Shown here piece by piece: positions 8,216-16,132 of a stretch of 45,444 nucleotides of DNA (within the stretch, counting starts at the first letter, position 1; the number at the start of each line of letters is the position of its first letter). The notes beneath the pieces were generated by a model. That model made no database searches. It was not told the origin of the DNA and worked only from the letters and a program-made list of their open reading frames with translations. The position numbers and the translations under genes were made by a program. This stretch comes from a virus, in IMG/VR virus record IMGVR_UViG_3300028030_000021, positions 1-45,444 of that record, one strand, 5' to 3'.

Positions 8216-8251
8216 ACAAAAAGGCAGGGCGCACTTGCTATAATGCGCCCC
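8216..8251 (-). terminator. Rho-independent terminator-like hairpin after coat gene
   Basis: A perfect 7-bp GC-rich stem (GGGCGCA/TGCGCCC, 8250-8244 with 8233-8227) and a 10-base loop, followed on the minus strand by TGCCTTTTTG. It lies between the coat gene and the next late gene. Because later genes depend on the same operon, partial termination that raises coat mRNA is plausible. Confidence 0.7.
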
Positions 8252-8284
8252 ACCAAGGACCAGGAGGATAGGAGAGAAGGAGGA

Positions 8285-9406
8285 CTAACCCGCTATACGG
8301 GCAGCAAGACGGGCATCCACGAGTTTTGTGCCCCACATTGCATCAACTTCCCACATGAGCTGCTTGTACTGCCGAATAAGCTCCAGCCGGAACACCAGTC
8401 CTGACACAGGATCAGCCATCGTAAAGGCATTCTGCTCATTATACACTTCTTTGAGACCTGCATCAGGCTGTCTCATTGCAAGGGCAAAGGCGTCACGATG
8501 GGCAACAATATTGACCACATGGGAATCTTTAAAAGTGAGGGCTGCGTTATTTGCAAAAGCAGTCTTGGCAGCAGGTGTATAAGTAATAATGTTGGAAGCA
8601 TAAGACTTCACAACATATGTCTGAGAATCACCTGCTACAGTAAATATATCACCCTCAAGAATAGTTCCAGACCCAGTGTCAATCTGTACTGTAGTATCGC
8701 CCACTTCATGATCGCTCTGATTAACAAGATACCCAGAAGCAGTGCCGGCGGTGTGGGTGGGCACATCATCATCTGCGACCCAATCAATACCAAATTTACG
8801 ACCTATCTCACCCTGGATTTTGACATCATTGGACCCGACCTTCTCAGCATCAGAGAACTGCGGCAGGGCAAGAGCGTTGGCTTCAGCATCCCAGTCAAGC
8901 ACACCAAACCTGGGATATTTGAAAGCTCTTTGCTGATTAAGAACTTTCCTGGCAGAAGTGGCGGCGGAGACATCGCTGGCAAAAGGAGTAGTGCCGGGAG
9001 TGCCGGTGAATCCATATATGCCTTTGTATTCATTGAACACAGACTGATTGATAGCACGAGCGAGCGCCTCAAAAGCTTCTTCCATCTGCTTTGGGATAAA
9101 AAACTCCTTAGCTGCAATCTTTTGCAAATCAGCATCAGTTAAACCGAAATCAGCCTTTTTCCAATTGTTCAAAGGAATCTGTACATACTCAATGGTAGTA
9201 TCCTCAGGAGCAGGAGGAGTTGGGGCCGGAGTTACATCTGAAACTGTACGGGCCTGACTAATAGGAACATCAACAGTCTGACCTTTCTTCTTGGCCTCTG
9301 TAGAATAATCTATATTAACAAGACGAGTCATCAAAACCCTGGACCTTAGGACTTCAAGCCCTGTGGCAAGAATTTTTGGCATTATTTTAAGTATATCATT
9401 TGCCAT
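8285..9406 (-). CDS. Major capsid protein, P22 coat-like
   Basis: A 373-residue protein after the scaffold gene with features of the P22 gp5-like coat family: N-terminal LKIMPKILATGLEVLRSR, VPISQARTVSDVTPAP, a helix-rich E-loop region and a terminal SGLVFRLELIRQYKQLMWEVDAMWG followed by LVDARLAARIAG. Residues about 230-290 (VNQSDHEVGDTTVQ onwards) are a Thr-rich beta insert. The protein forms the HK97-fold capsid shell. The ATG at 9406 has AAAGGAG at good distance. Confidence 0.9.
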   Translation of the reverse strand: MANDILKIMPKILATGLEVLRSRVLMTRLVNIDYSTEAKKKGQTVDVPISQARTVSDVTPAPTPPAPEDTTIEYVQIPLNNWKKADFGLTDADLQKIAAKEFFIPKQMEEAFEALARAINQSVFNEYKGIYGFTGTPGTTPFASDVSAATSARKVLNQQRAFKYPRFGVLDWDAEANALALPQFSDAEKVGSNDVKIQGEIGRKFGIDWVADDDVPTHTAGTASGYLVNQSDHEVGDTTVQIDTGSGTILEGDIFTVAGDSQTYVVKSYASNIITYTPAAKTAFANNAALTFKDSHVVNIVAHRDAFALAMRQPDAGLKEVYNEQNAFTMADPVSGLVFRLELIRQYKQLMWEVDAMWGTKLVDARLAARIAG

Positions 9407-9470
9407 CTTAAATCTCCTTTTATATTATCAAAATTTATTCCTCCGGAACACAGCAAGCCTCCCTGAGACT

Positions 9471-10268
9471 TTACACAATATCGATTTTACCCGATACAAG
9501 GTTAGAAATAAGTTCTGCTGAACCACCATTTTCAGTAGCAGTCTGACGAAGTTGATCAATAGAAATATAGGCCTTACCATTTCTATCAATGCTATTAGAA
9601 CCCCCGCCAGAGCCCCCGCCAGAGCCCCCGCCAGAAGATCCTTCAAAAAGGTATGGGGCCTGTTCAACAAGAGACTCTGCCCAATCTTTAAAAGTCAATG
9701 GACCATCATCAGTTTGTATTACTTCACCTTTTTCGTCAAAAGGCATTACTTCCCCATCATCGGTAACACGCCAAGTCTGCTTTGCCCTAAGGAGAATATC
9801 ATTAATTGCACCCTCCCTGGGCTTGGCAACAGAAAGCACCGCCTTCTGAACCTCTGCGTCCACCAGGGTTGTGGAAAGCTTGTTTTTGTAAAGCTCCGCA
9901 GCCTTGCTGGCCTCTTCCGCCTTTTTCTCAAGCTCTTTCAGCTTGTCTTCAAAGGACTGCTTGATTTTCATAGCCCTTTTCTGAACAAGCTCATCTATCT
10001 TACCTGCGCTAAGGAGTTTCTCTTCCTCAATCGCCTGAAATTTTTCCTTGAGTTCTTTATATTCTGCAAGATCAACTCCCGACAACTTTTTCTCCAACTC
10101 TTCAAGCTTTTTCATAAGCCTGATATTATTGTCACGAAATTCATCAAGTTTTCCTTTAGGAACAACTGGGTCTTTAAGTTTTAAATGCCATGCTCCGTTA
10201 CGTTCTTCATAAAGGTCCTTAACATCTTCTGGAATTTCGTTTTGTGATTTGTACTGTAACTTAAGCAT
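9471..10268 (-). CDS. Scaffold protein with coiled coil and GGGS linker
   Basis: A 265-residue protein upstream of the coat gene. Residues about 45-140 are strongly coiled-coil (Leu/Glu/Lys heptads). Next come a short folded region, a (SGGG)3-type linker near residue 213, and a C-terminal segment (DRNGKAYISIDQLRQ) that may contact coat protein. No protease motif is visible. It fits an internal scaffold that organises procapsid assembly and leaves during maturation. The stop lies 64 bases before the coat start. Confidence 0.8.
   Translation of the reverse strand: MLKLQYKSQNEIPEDVKDLYEERNGAWHLKLKDPVVPKGKLDEFRDNNIRLMKKLEELEKKLSGVDLAEYKELKEKFQAIEEEKLLSAGKIDELVQKRAMKIKQSFEDKLKELEKKAEEASKAAELYKNKLSTTLVDAEVQKAVLSVAKPREGAINDILLRAKQTWRVTDDGEVMPFDEKGEVIQTDDGPLTFKDWAESLVEQAPYLFEGSSGGGSGGGSGGGSNSIDRNGKAYISIDQLRQTATENGGSAELISNLVSGKIDIV
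9601..9636 (-). repeat. Three 12-bp tandem repeats coding (SGGG)-type linker
   Basis: Three nearly identical 12-base units (CCCCCGCCAGAG on plus, last base changed in the third) lie inside the scaffold gene. They encode Gly-Gly-Gly-Ser repeats and are in frame, so copy number changes would only alter linker length. Confidence 0.85.
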
Positions 10269-10270
10269 TT

Positions 10271-11374
10271 TTACCCTCCGGGTTTACCATATTTTTTGTA
10301 AAGTTCATCTAATGTAAGGGGATTTCCCTTTTGATCAACAAGTTGAGACACATTCGTTATTTTCCCTTTTTTCCATAACTCATAGCGTTTAACACCTAAA
10401 ATTTCTATTACATCTTTTTTTCCTTGTTTTCCTTTCTTTTCATGATCTTTTAACCAATCATTATAACTTTTTGTTTCTGGAATCGCACCATCTATAGATG
10501 CCCGTTGTCCTGGTTTCAACCTATTGACAGTCTTATTAAATTTTAAATTTTTATTTAATTCGTCATAAGAAACCGTTATAGGAACAGTAGTAGACCTGCA
10601 ATTCCAATGAATAGGCGGCCAACCCCTCCACTTCATACCATGGCCAATAGGCTCTTTGTCCTCTAACCTCCACCTACGATTATCAAGCGTAGCACAAATA
10701 AAAGTGGTTCTAGTATCCAGTGTGGCAACCCACATAACCTGGGAAATCACATCACTATTGCCCTCATAAATCTGCCTCCGCACATCCTGGAAGATGTTCT
10801 GGAAACCTGTCCTTGACAACGCTTCCGCATGGTTCTGCGGGATAACCAACGAGTCCTTTACACGCTCGATCAACTCGTCTATCGACTCACCATCTAAAAT
10901 GCCTTCTGTCATTTCTGCCTTGTAACGGTATTTGTAGTCAATAGACTGTTTTTCCCACCACTCTTTTGTAGTATGCCCTTCAAACACCTGTTCACTTACA
11001 ATCGTCGCAATAGCCTCTTTAGTAAGCACCGGATGAATGACACCTGCACCAAACTCTCTGTTGTATATCTTAGGGAATATTTGAGCTTCAGCATGTCCAT
11101 ACTGAGTCATTAAGCTGGTATGAGTCGATGCCATTTTGTTATAAGTATCCGTAATCAGATTATTGGCCTGCGTAAGCAAATTTTCAATTACAACCTTCTG
11201 ATTTACAGGAAACGCAACGCCAGTAGGGTTAGTCTGAGCAACAAACGCAATTAACTCGTCCCTAAGATTCTGTAGGTGCTTTAACACCTGTTTTGTGCCC
11301 AATGCAGACACTCTCTCAAGCTCCGTTTGATGCCTGATAAGTGCATCCTGAATTCTGGTGTTAAACGATTCCAT
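10271..11374 (-). CDS. MuF/SPP1 gp7-like minor head protein
   Basis: A 367-residue protein between portal and scaffold with the signature of phage head morphogenesis proteins: an R-x-T-x-x-x-I-C-A motif around residues 215-235 (TLDTRTTFICATLDNRRW) and a Trp-Pro-Pro-Ile-His-Trp-Asn-Cys-Arg-Ser motif at about 254-263. These proteins bind the portal and are packaged in the capsid. The ATG at 11374 has a poor ribosome binding site. A 19-codon overlapping frame (ATG at 11423) ends at this start and could couple its translation to the portal gene. Confidence 0.8.
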   Translation of the reverse strand: MESFNTRIQDALIRHQTELERVSALGTKQVLKHLQNLRDELIAFVAQTNPTGVAFPVNQKVVIENLLTQANNLITDTYNKMASTHTSLMTQYGHAEAQIFPKIYNREFGAGVIHPVLTKEAIATIVSEQVFEGHTTKEWWEKQSIDYKYRYKAEMTEGILDGESIDELIERVKDSLVIPQNHAEALSRTGFQNIFQDVRRQIYEGNSDVISQVMWVATLDTRTTFICATLDNRRWRLEDKEPIGHGMKWRGWPPIHWNCRSTTVPITVSYDELNKNLKFNKTVNRLKPGQRASIDGAIPETKSYNDWLKDHEKKGKQGKKDVIEILGVKRYELWKKGKITNVSQLVDQKGNPLTLDELYKKYGKPGG

Positions 11375-11412
11375 TATTCATCGGAGAAAGAAAGCCTTCG
11401 TAATCAAGCTTC

Positions 11413-12825
11413 TCACTCATTTTTTAGCGGTACCCCCTCAGACGACTCCTCTTCTGATGGTATATTATTAACAGGCGGTGGACTTCCCATAAGAATCATG
11501 TCACCCTCTATTCTTGCCTTTTCCTCTTCAGCAGTGATACCATCTTCTATAATTTCACCTTTCTGGAAGTTATAGAACAATGTTTCCCAAGAAATAGTAC
11601 CTGACTGGTAAGCTTTGACCAGAGCAGTTACTTCATTTGGCGTCATCGAAACAGCAGTAAAATCAGTATTGAAACTTACAACTACATCGCCTGATTTGCC
11701 TTCCCACATGGCCACAAATTCAAAAACCCGTGTAAAAAGGTCAGATAAAGTAAGTGATATGGACGAAAGCACATTGTGCTCACCCATATTCCGCACCTTG
11801 TAAGTCTCTGCCGCTTCAACACCCTTTTTTGGAACATCCAGAAGCCGTGTGCCGATAATGGCCATCTGATACTCTTTCTGCTCTAATGCCTTTTCAAGAG
11901 AACTCAGGCCCTGACCAGTAAACTCCAGAAACCCCGCCTTTGCACCAGGGTCCTCTGAAATCCAAGCAACAGAACTGCCAATCTTAAGCGTTATATCAGC
12001 CGGAAATCCAGCAACCCATGCCGTTGGAAGTGCCGTAAAATGCCTACCATGCTCAAGATCCGCAGATGAATTGTAATGAGAAAGGTTTATATCCACCAGA
12101 TCAATAAGTGGTGGCTTTATAACCTCTGCACCTACCTTTTGCCAATTAGAAAAGATAAATGGGATCTCATGTATTCTGGATCCCCTCATGGTAGGTACAA
12201 TTTGTTCCACCAATGTGTAATCTTTTGTCGTTGAATCCAGCCGATATATTTCCTGGACATAAACACCGTCTCTGAGCACAAGCACTCTATATTGTTCTTT
12301 TATCTGGTCTTCAAATTCATCTATTTCTTCTGTATATTCCTCCCTGATTACCACCATGGTAAGCATTAACTTATCTCCCACCAATTCAACTTTCCAATTG
12401 ATGATATCCTCTGCCTTATAAACAACAAGATAGCACCGATTGGTGATATTATTTAAAGGTGGCATATCTACCAAAATACCAACCCTGCCAGTAGTGAGAA
12501 GCTCATTAAGTGTATATTTGGAAAAATCAGTAAGAGAATTGTTCTGGACAGTGACATGTTTGTCTCTGTCTACCTCAGGATATACAAACTGATAAGACTT
12601 GCGGAAAATAGCACCCACCAGGGCGTCAAGAGTTCGTGATGAGGCATTATAAAAGGTAGCACGTTTTTTATAAGCCGAATACTCATCGCTACTCTGGCCA
12701 GATAAAGATGGAAGATAAACTTCACCTTTTGCCTTTACAGCATCAGCACCCTCAATGACGTCACGGCATCTAGTCCACTTGTGCCTGTAAGCTTCATATT
12801 GTCTATGTGTAGAATTAACTGGCAT
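11413..12825 (-). CDS. Portal protein (DUF4055-like)
   Basis: A 470-residue protein immediately after TerL. Motifs include HRQYEAYRHKWTRCRDVIEG, LPSLSGQSSDEYSAYKKRA and a central GSRIHEIPFIFSN, all typical of the DUF4055 portal group. The C-terminal region (residues about 400-440) is helical and ends in an acidic, Pro-rich tail. It should form the dodecameric channel for DNA packaging and exit. The stop overlaps a small frame leading into the MuF-like gene. Confidence 0.85.
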   Translation of the reverse strand: MPVNSTHRQYEAYRHKWTRCRDVIEGADAVKAKGEVYLPSLSGQSSDEYSAYKKRATFYNASSRTLDALVGAIFRKSYQFVYPEVDRDKHVTVQNNSLTDFSKYTLNELLTTGRVGILVDMPPLNNITNRCYLVVYKAEDIINWKVELVGDKLMLTMVVIREEYTEEIDEFEDQIKEQYRVLVLRDGVYVQEIYRLDSTTKDYTLVEQIVPTMRGSRIHEIPFIFSNWQKVGAEVIKPPLIDLVDINLSHYNSSADLEHGRHFTALPTAWVAGFPADITLKIGSSVAWISEDPGAKAGFLEFTGQGLSSLEKALEQKEYQMAIIGTRLLDVPKKGVEAAETYKVRNMGEHNVLSSISLTLSDLFTRVFEFVAMWEGKSGDVVVSFNTDFTAVSMTPNEVTALVKAYQSGTISWETLFYNFQKGEIIEDGITAEEEKARIEGDMILMGSPPPVNNIPSEEESSEGVPLKNE

Positions 12826-12881
12826 CTTCTTTCCTCATCTTACCTACATTATAACATACAAAAAAGCTTCTGTCAATGGCT

Positions 12882-14156
12882 TTATGTGCCTTGAACTTTA
12901 GCAATACCAGCACGGAGTTTATGAACTGGAAATAAATACGCTATCGGATATGAAAAAGCATCTGTCACATGATCATATTTACCATCTTTAGACGGTAAAC
13001 CATTATCATCATAAACTTGCTGTTCAAGCGCCTCCGTTAAATTAGGACATCTGGCCACATCAACAAAAAGCCTCCGCTCCCCTTCACCGTTGCAAAACAT
13101 AGTATTGGTGGCAATAACCCTGTCCTTAACAGAAGGGTTAGCACGATTTGCTCTTACTGTGAAACCAGCATCCCTTAATAAAGAAAGATCCGATATAGAA
13201 GCATTTATAGTCTTTCTTGCAGACCCACTGGCATCAGGATACACTATTACTGATTTCCCAGGGTATCTTTCTTTAATAACGGATATAGTTTCATTGGTAT
13301 CAAAGGTATTGATTATTTCATCAATGGCGACAGCTACCTTTTCAGCATCTGATGACGGTTGTCTTATATCGAAAATTACAGCACACCCCTTCCCAACATT
13401 GAAATCCATACCAACATGGATTGGATTTACAGATGATATTGAATCAACAGACATCCTGTTCTTTTCTCTATCAAACTCTGCCCACACTCCCAGTTTATTG
13501 ATGTTTACAAACTTCCCAAGCAGATAAGCATCTATAAGAGACTTTGGGTATTTTTTAATCAAAGTTGGAATAAAATCATCCGGTAAATTAGCAATATTAT
13601 CATAAGTGGACATCCTAATAAGAGTTGAATCTTCCAGAGGCTCTTTTTCAAAGTTATGGTACATATACTTATAGCCTTCTGGCGTTGAAATAAGATATAA
13701 CTGGTTCTTGGCACCTTCTATGCGTTGCCTCATCCTAGCCATCATCTTATCAATTACCTTTTCAGCCAATTCATACGGCAAAAGATCCACTTCATCGCCA
13801 TAGGCACTAAGAATGGAAAAACCAATCATAGTTTCAGGCTTTAAAGCTGACCTGAAATAAATAATACCATACCCAGGTACACTGATATATCTTGCCTGTT
13901 TATTACTATGATATGGTGTCTTGGTATTGGTTAAAAACTCCTCTAACATGGGGTATGCAATATCGAAGCACAACTGATATCCAGGAGCAAAATAACAAAG
14001 ATTCGCCCCTGGGTTTGAAAAATAATCATAAAGCATCTTTAAAATGAGAACGAACGTTTTTCCAGAACCATATCCGGCAACACAGGCCACATACTTATTA
14101 TCCGCCAGAAAAAGCTTTCTCTGCGAAGGATTAAGCTTTACTCTCATTACCCTCAC
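12882..14156 (-). CDS. terL: Terminase large subunit
   Basis: A 424-residue packaging motor and nuclease. Walker A is AGYGSGKT at residues 27-34, with Lys33. The acidic Walker B pair is Asp121-Glu122 in AYGDEVDLLPYE. The C-terminal RNase H-like nuclease has acidic candidates in HVGMDFNVGKG, VYPDASGSARK and YDHVTDAFSYPIAYL. It cuts concatemers and pumps DNA through the portal. It overlaps TerS by 26 bp, indicating co-translation. Type of packaging (headful or site-specific) cannot be read from it alone; the circularly closing map favours headful. Confidence 0.92.
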   Translation of the reverse strand: MRVMRVKLNPSQRKLFLADNKYVACVAGYGSGKTFVLILKMLYDYFSNPGANLCYFAPGYQLCFDIAYPMLEEFLTNTKTPYHSNKQARYISVPGYGIIYFRSALKPETMIGFSILSAYGDEVDLLPYELAEKVIDKMMARMRQRIEGAKNQLYLISTPEGYKYMYHNFEKEPLEDSTLIRMSTYDNIANLPDDFIPTLIKKYPKSLIDAYLLGKFVNINKLGVWAEFDREKNRMSVDSISSVNPIHVGMDFNVGKGCAVIFDIRQPSSDAEKVAVAIDEIINTFDTNETISVIKERYPGKSVIVYPDASGSARKTINASISDLSLLRDAGFTVRANRANPSVKDRVIATNTMFCNGEGERRLFVDVARCPNLTEALEQQVYDDNGLPSKDGKYDHVTDAFSYPIAYLFPVHKLRAGIAKVQGT

Positions 14157-14577
14157 TTAAATCAATCACAATTGGGGATGGTGGTACTGAATCAGAGCCA
14201 ATAATACCGTGAATATGAAATTCAAGCCTGGTAAGTTTATCCTGGACTGATGCTAATTTCTCCAGGACCTGCACCCTTCTTAATGCGTCCATGTCCCTGA
14301 GTTCCTCACCAATCAGCACTGTTGCCACCTGCAGCATCTGCTGTTTCTGCCTGACCGCTGCCTTATTAGCATTCTTAATATAATCTTCATCAGCAAACTT
14401 AACAGGGCCTGGCTCAGGATCATAGGCCAACACCGCAGGGCCTGGTTTAAACCCTTCTTTATATGCTACCTTCTGCAATTCCTCAAAGGATAAACCAAAC
14501 CGCTCAAGAGCAATATCCAACTCTTCACGAGATTGGGAATTAAGATATATGGCAGCTAACACTTGTAAATTTTGCAT
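14131..14577 (-). CDS. Probable terminase small subunit
   Basis: A 148-residue protein directly before TerL, overlapping it by 26 bp. The N-terminal part looks like a helix-turn-helix region (LALERFGLSFEELQKVAYKEG pattern at residues 22-43). A helical middle (residues 75-125) with charged heptads could mediate ring assembly, and the C terminus is acidic. This matches small terminase architecture, but no family-defining motif is strong. Confidence 0.65.
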   Translation of the reverse strand: MQNLQVLAAIYLNSQSREELDIALERFGLSFEELQKVAYKEGFKPGPAVLAYDPEPGPVKFADEDYIKNANKAAVRQKQQMLQVATVLIGEELRDMDALRRVQVLEKLASVQDKLTRLEFHIHGIIGSDSVPPSPIVIDLSEGNESKA

Positions 14578-14584
14578 ATTAACC

Positions 14585-14785
14585 TCATTTACTTTTATAT
14601 GGCATGTATGGGTAAAGTGGGCAATCGACTATCTGGCAATTCAGTTTACCATCAACATAACCGGCATTACAATCAGCACACTTTGCAATAATAGCCTCTC
14701 CTCTGGTAAGCCTTTCACCATTTAAATGACGCATCATGTGCTTTTTCCCTGGTGATTGTGCCCAGCTTTTTACCTCATTGTGCAC
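14585..14785 (-). CDS. Small Cys-rich zinc-ribbon-like protein beside terminase
   Basis: A 66-residue protein with Cys-x2-Cys (KCADCNAGY) and a second pair in CQIVDCPLYPYMPY, a pattern shared by short phage proteins next to terminase genes. It is probably zinc-binding. GTG 14785 is the start, with AAGGAG ten bases upstream. It is the first gene of the leftward late operon. Its role is not known. Confidence 0.7.
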   Translation of the reverse strand: MHNEVKSWAQSPGKKHMMRHLNGERLTRGEAIIAKCADCNAGYVDGKLNCQIVDCPLYPYMPYKSK

Positions 14786-14820
14786 TGCCTTTTAGCTCCT
14801 TTTTTTTTCTTTTTCTTTTA

Positions 14821-14849
14821 TTTTAACATAAAACTAAATATTGTGTCAA
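14821..14849 (-). promoter_or_regulatory. Candidate late promoter
   Basis: On the minus strand TTGACA (14849-14844) is followed after 17 bases by TTAAAA (14826-14821), upstream of the first late gene. The -35 box is perfect, the -10 box poor (3 of 6), which would fit a promoter needing activation. A poly-A/G leader and ribosome binding site follow. Confidence 0.4.
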
Positions 14850-14970
14850 GTAACTATTATTTACACCTAATAGGGCCTAATAATAACTGGCGCACAACAA
14901 AAAACCAAAGGAAATAGCGAAGTGCACAAAAAGTATTATATAGACTACACCAGAGCCTGACCTTGAATAT

Positions 14971-15015
14971 TAAATCAAATACTTGACAAATGAATCTTGA
15001 TGTGTTTTAATGTAA
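14971..15015 (+). repeat. 45-bp promoter repeat, copy 1
   Basis: Perfectly identical to 15044-15088, with a 73-bp offset. It contains TTGACA (14983-14988), a 17-base spacer and TTTAAT (15006-15011), so each copy carries a full sigma-70-like promoter reading right. Confidence 0.9.
14983..15011 (+). promoter_or_regulatory. Early promoter 1 (upstream copy)
   Basis: TTGACA at 14983-14988, 17-base spacer, TTTAAT at 15006-15011. It reads toward the KOW gene at 15134. The identical arrangement in the second copy supports function. Confidence 0.7.
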
Positions 15016-15043
15016 ATACAATACGACAAAAACAACATCAAAA

Positions 15044-15088
15044 TAAATCAAATACTTGACAAATGAATCTTGATGTGTTTTAATGTAA
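15044..15088 (+). repeat. 45-bp promoter repeat, copy 2
   Basis: Second perfect copy of the unit at 14971-15015. The copies diverge immediately outside the 45 bp, which indicates either a recent duplication or selection for the whole unit. Confidence 0.9.
15056..15084 (+). promoter_or_regulatory. Early promoter 2 (downstream copy)
   Basis: TTGACA at 15056-15061, 17-base spacer, TTTAAT at 15079-15084, about 50 bases upstream of the ATG at 15134, which has AAAGGAG. Confidence 0.75.
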
Positions 15089-15133
15089 GTACAAAATAAA
15101 ACAGTGCTAACAGCACAATGAAAGGAGACCGAT

Positions 15134-15709
15134 ATGAAGGTTAAAGTAACAACAGGAAAGTTTGAAGGACAGACTGGAACAGTGATATCTGAGAACAGAG
15201 GATGGTTTACCGTTAAACTCGATAATGGTGAAACTGCCAATCTCCGTAAAAATCAGTTTGAGGAGACAACCAACCAGGAAACTAAATCCAGTAAACGCAA
15301 CGTATTCCGCAAAAGTCGCAATGAATATTACAAGGGCTTTGGGAAAACTGCTAGTGGAAATGCCACCGTTGATAATGGCGACGAAGTAGCAGAAAAACTC
15401 AGAGGACTTACCTCTCATCAAGTCCTGGATACCCTGGCAGATGAATTGGCTGTCCTGCCATTTAAGGTAGCACTTAGCAAAAACTTCCAGAAGAAATACA
15501 AAAGAGCTGCTGAAAGGTACGGCTGGAAAGAATGGCCAGAAGGAGTTGACCAGTGGGTACACCTCCTGTGGGAAGGCAAAAACGCAGGGCTTGTCAGGGC
15601 AAATGCCGGAAACGTGCTCAGAGGAGCATATAGAAGACAAGCACAGGCACAGGAAACTGAGCAGGATGATGCCCAAGAAAAAGCCACCGCAGTGCTGTAC
15701 GGAGGGTAA
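15134..15709 (+). CDS. First early protein, N-terminal KOW-like domain
   Basis: A 191-residue protein, the first gene of the rightward operon under the duplicated promoters, with AAAGGAG before ATG. Residues 1-40 read as a KOW motif (VKVTTGKFEGQTGTVISE, then WFTVKLDNGE), the fold found in NusG, ribosomal proteins and some antiterminators. Residues 80-165 are helical with many Lys and Trp (KKYKRAAERYGWKEW). It is followed by a strong hairpin and not directly by another gene. A role in nucleic-acid binding or transcription control is plausible; no homologue was recognised. Confidence 0.7.
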   Translation: MKVKVTTGKFEGQTGTVISENRGWFTVKLDNGETANLRKNQFEETTNQETKSSKRNVFRKSRNEYYKGFGKTASGNATVDNGDEVAEKLRGLTSHQVLDTLADELAVLPFKVALSKNFQKKYKRAAERYGWKEWPEGVDQWVHLLWEGKNAGLVRANAGNVLRGAYRRQAQAQETEQDDAQEKATAVLYGG

Positions 15710-15730
15710 GAACCCAGGCCCAGGAGCATA

Positions 15731-15773
15731 CAAAAAAGCCAAGGGAGGCGGTTCTCTTAGCTTCCCTTGGCTT
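15731..15773 (-). terminator. Strong hairpin with T-run in minus orientation
   Basis: An 11-bp perfect stem (AAGCCAAGGGA at 15736-15746 with TCCCTTGGCTT at 15763-15773), extended by one wobble and one GC pair. Read on the minus strand it is followed by six T, the form of an intrinsic terminator. In the plus direction the T-run is poor, so termination of the upstream KOW gene would be weaker. Confidence 0.65.
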
Positions 15774-15910
15774 CTGGATATGAACAAAGCTTTATTGGTC
15801 CTATCGGGTATAAACCCAACCCCAGGAAGCATATAGCAGAAACACAACTTAACAAGCTAGCACGCCACTTACTTTTTTTAAAAAGAAAACGTGTCTGTCT
15901 GTCTCCTTCC
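15732..15910 (-). ncRNA. Possible antisense small RNA
   Basis: A minus-strand promoter-like pair (TTGTCT at 15946-15941, 18-base spacer, TATAAA at 15922-15917) points leftward, and the intrinsic terminator at 15731-15773 lies about 140-180 bases downstream. No start codon with a ribosome binding site and frame occurs in between. Together these would give a short untranslated RNA beginning with GGAAGGAGACAG. This is inferred only from signal arrangement. Confidence 0.3.
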
Positions 15911-15961
15911 TATATCTTTATACGTTATGATATATAAAATAGACAAATAGACAGACAGACA
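15892..15961. repeat. 13-bp perfect inverted repeat of GTCT/AGAC units
   Basis: TGTCTGTCTGTCT at 15892-15904 is perfectly complementary to AGACAGACAGACA at 15949-15961, with a 44-base AT-rich loop that contains promoter-like sequences in both directions. Each arm is three 4-base units. It may be an operator, a replication-initiator site or an RNA hairpin. Confidence 0.85.
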
Positions 15962-16051
15962 ATAGTTCTTTTTATTTTAAAAATATTTGACAACGTTTAG
16001 CAAGCGCCGTGCCAAATGGATTAATTTTTCATCGAAGTACAAACACTGATC

Positions 16052-16080
16052 TTGACAGAAGCTTCCGTCCATGCTAAAAT
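16052..16080 (+). promoter_or_regulatory. Promoter of the replication operon
   Basis: TTGACA (16052-16057), 17-base spacer, TAAAAT (16075-16080), about 50 bases before the GTG start of the primase gene. One of the best sigma-70-like promoters in the window. Confidence 0.75.
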
Positions 16081-16132
16081 AACTTTGTGCGCCTCTTAAG
16101 CATTAATAATATATATAAAAGGAGATACTGCC

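Larger units (their letters stand above)
14786..15133. promoter_or_regulatory. Divergent control region between late and early operons
   Basis: A 348-base AT-rich stretch without a supported gene. It holds the start signals of the late (leftward) operon on its left side and two copies of a 45-bp promoter repeat for the early (rightward) operon on its right side. The middle (about 14870-14970) contains CCTAATA repeats and a small TAGGGCCTA dyad that could be operator sites; no regulator gene is recognisable nearby. Confidence 0.7.
15710..16132. other. Non-coding regulatory segment between early genes
   Basis: A 423-base stretch without a supported gene. It contains a strong hairpin at 15731-15773, two related short direct repeats (around 15711 and 15812, both with AACCCA, CCAGG and AGCATA), a GTCT-type inverted repeat at 15892-15961, AT-rich DNA around 15960, and the promoter for the primase operon at 16052. 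It could also hold the replication origin; that is inference. Confidence 0.6.

Noticed and set aside
8498-9142. 214-codon plus-strand frame within the coat gene
   Set aside because: It is the complement of a clear major capsid gene and shows no family pattern.
9552-10184. 210-codon plus-strand frame within the scaffold gene
   Set aside because: A by-product of the coiled-coil codon pattern on the opposite strand.
15107-15847. 246-codon minus-strand frame over the KOW gene
   Set aside because: The composition is Cys/Phe/Leu-rich without a motif, the KOW gene has promoters and a ribosome binding site, and the frame crosses the terminator-like hairpin.
15892-15961. GTCT repeat as CRISPR array
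   Set aside because: There are only two complementary arms, no repeated spacer-repeat order and no cas gene.
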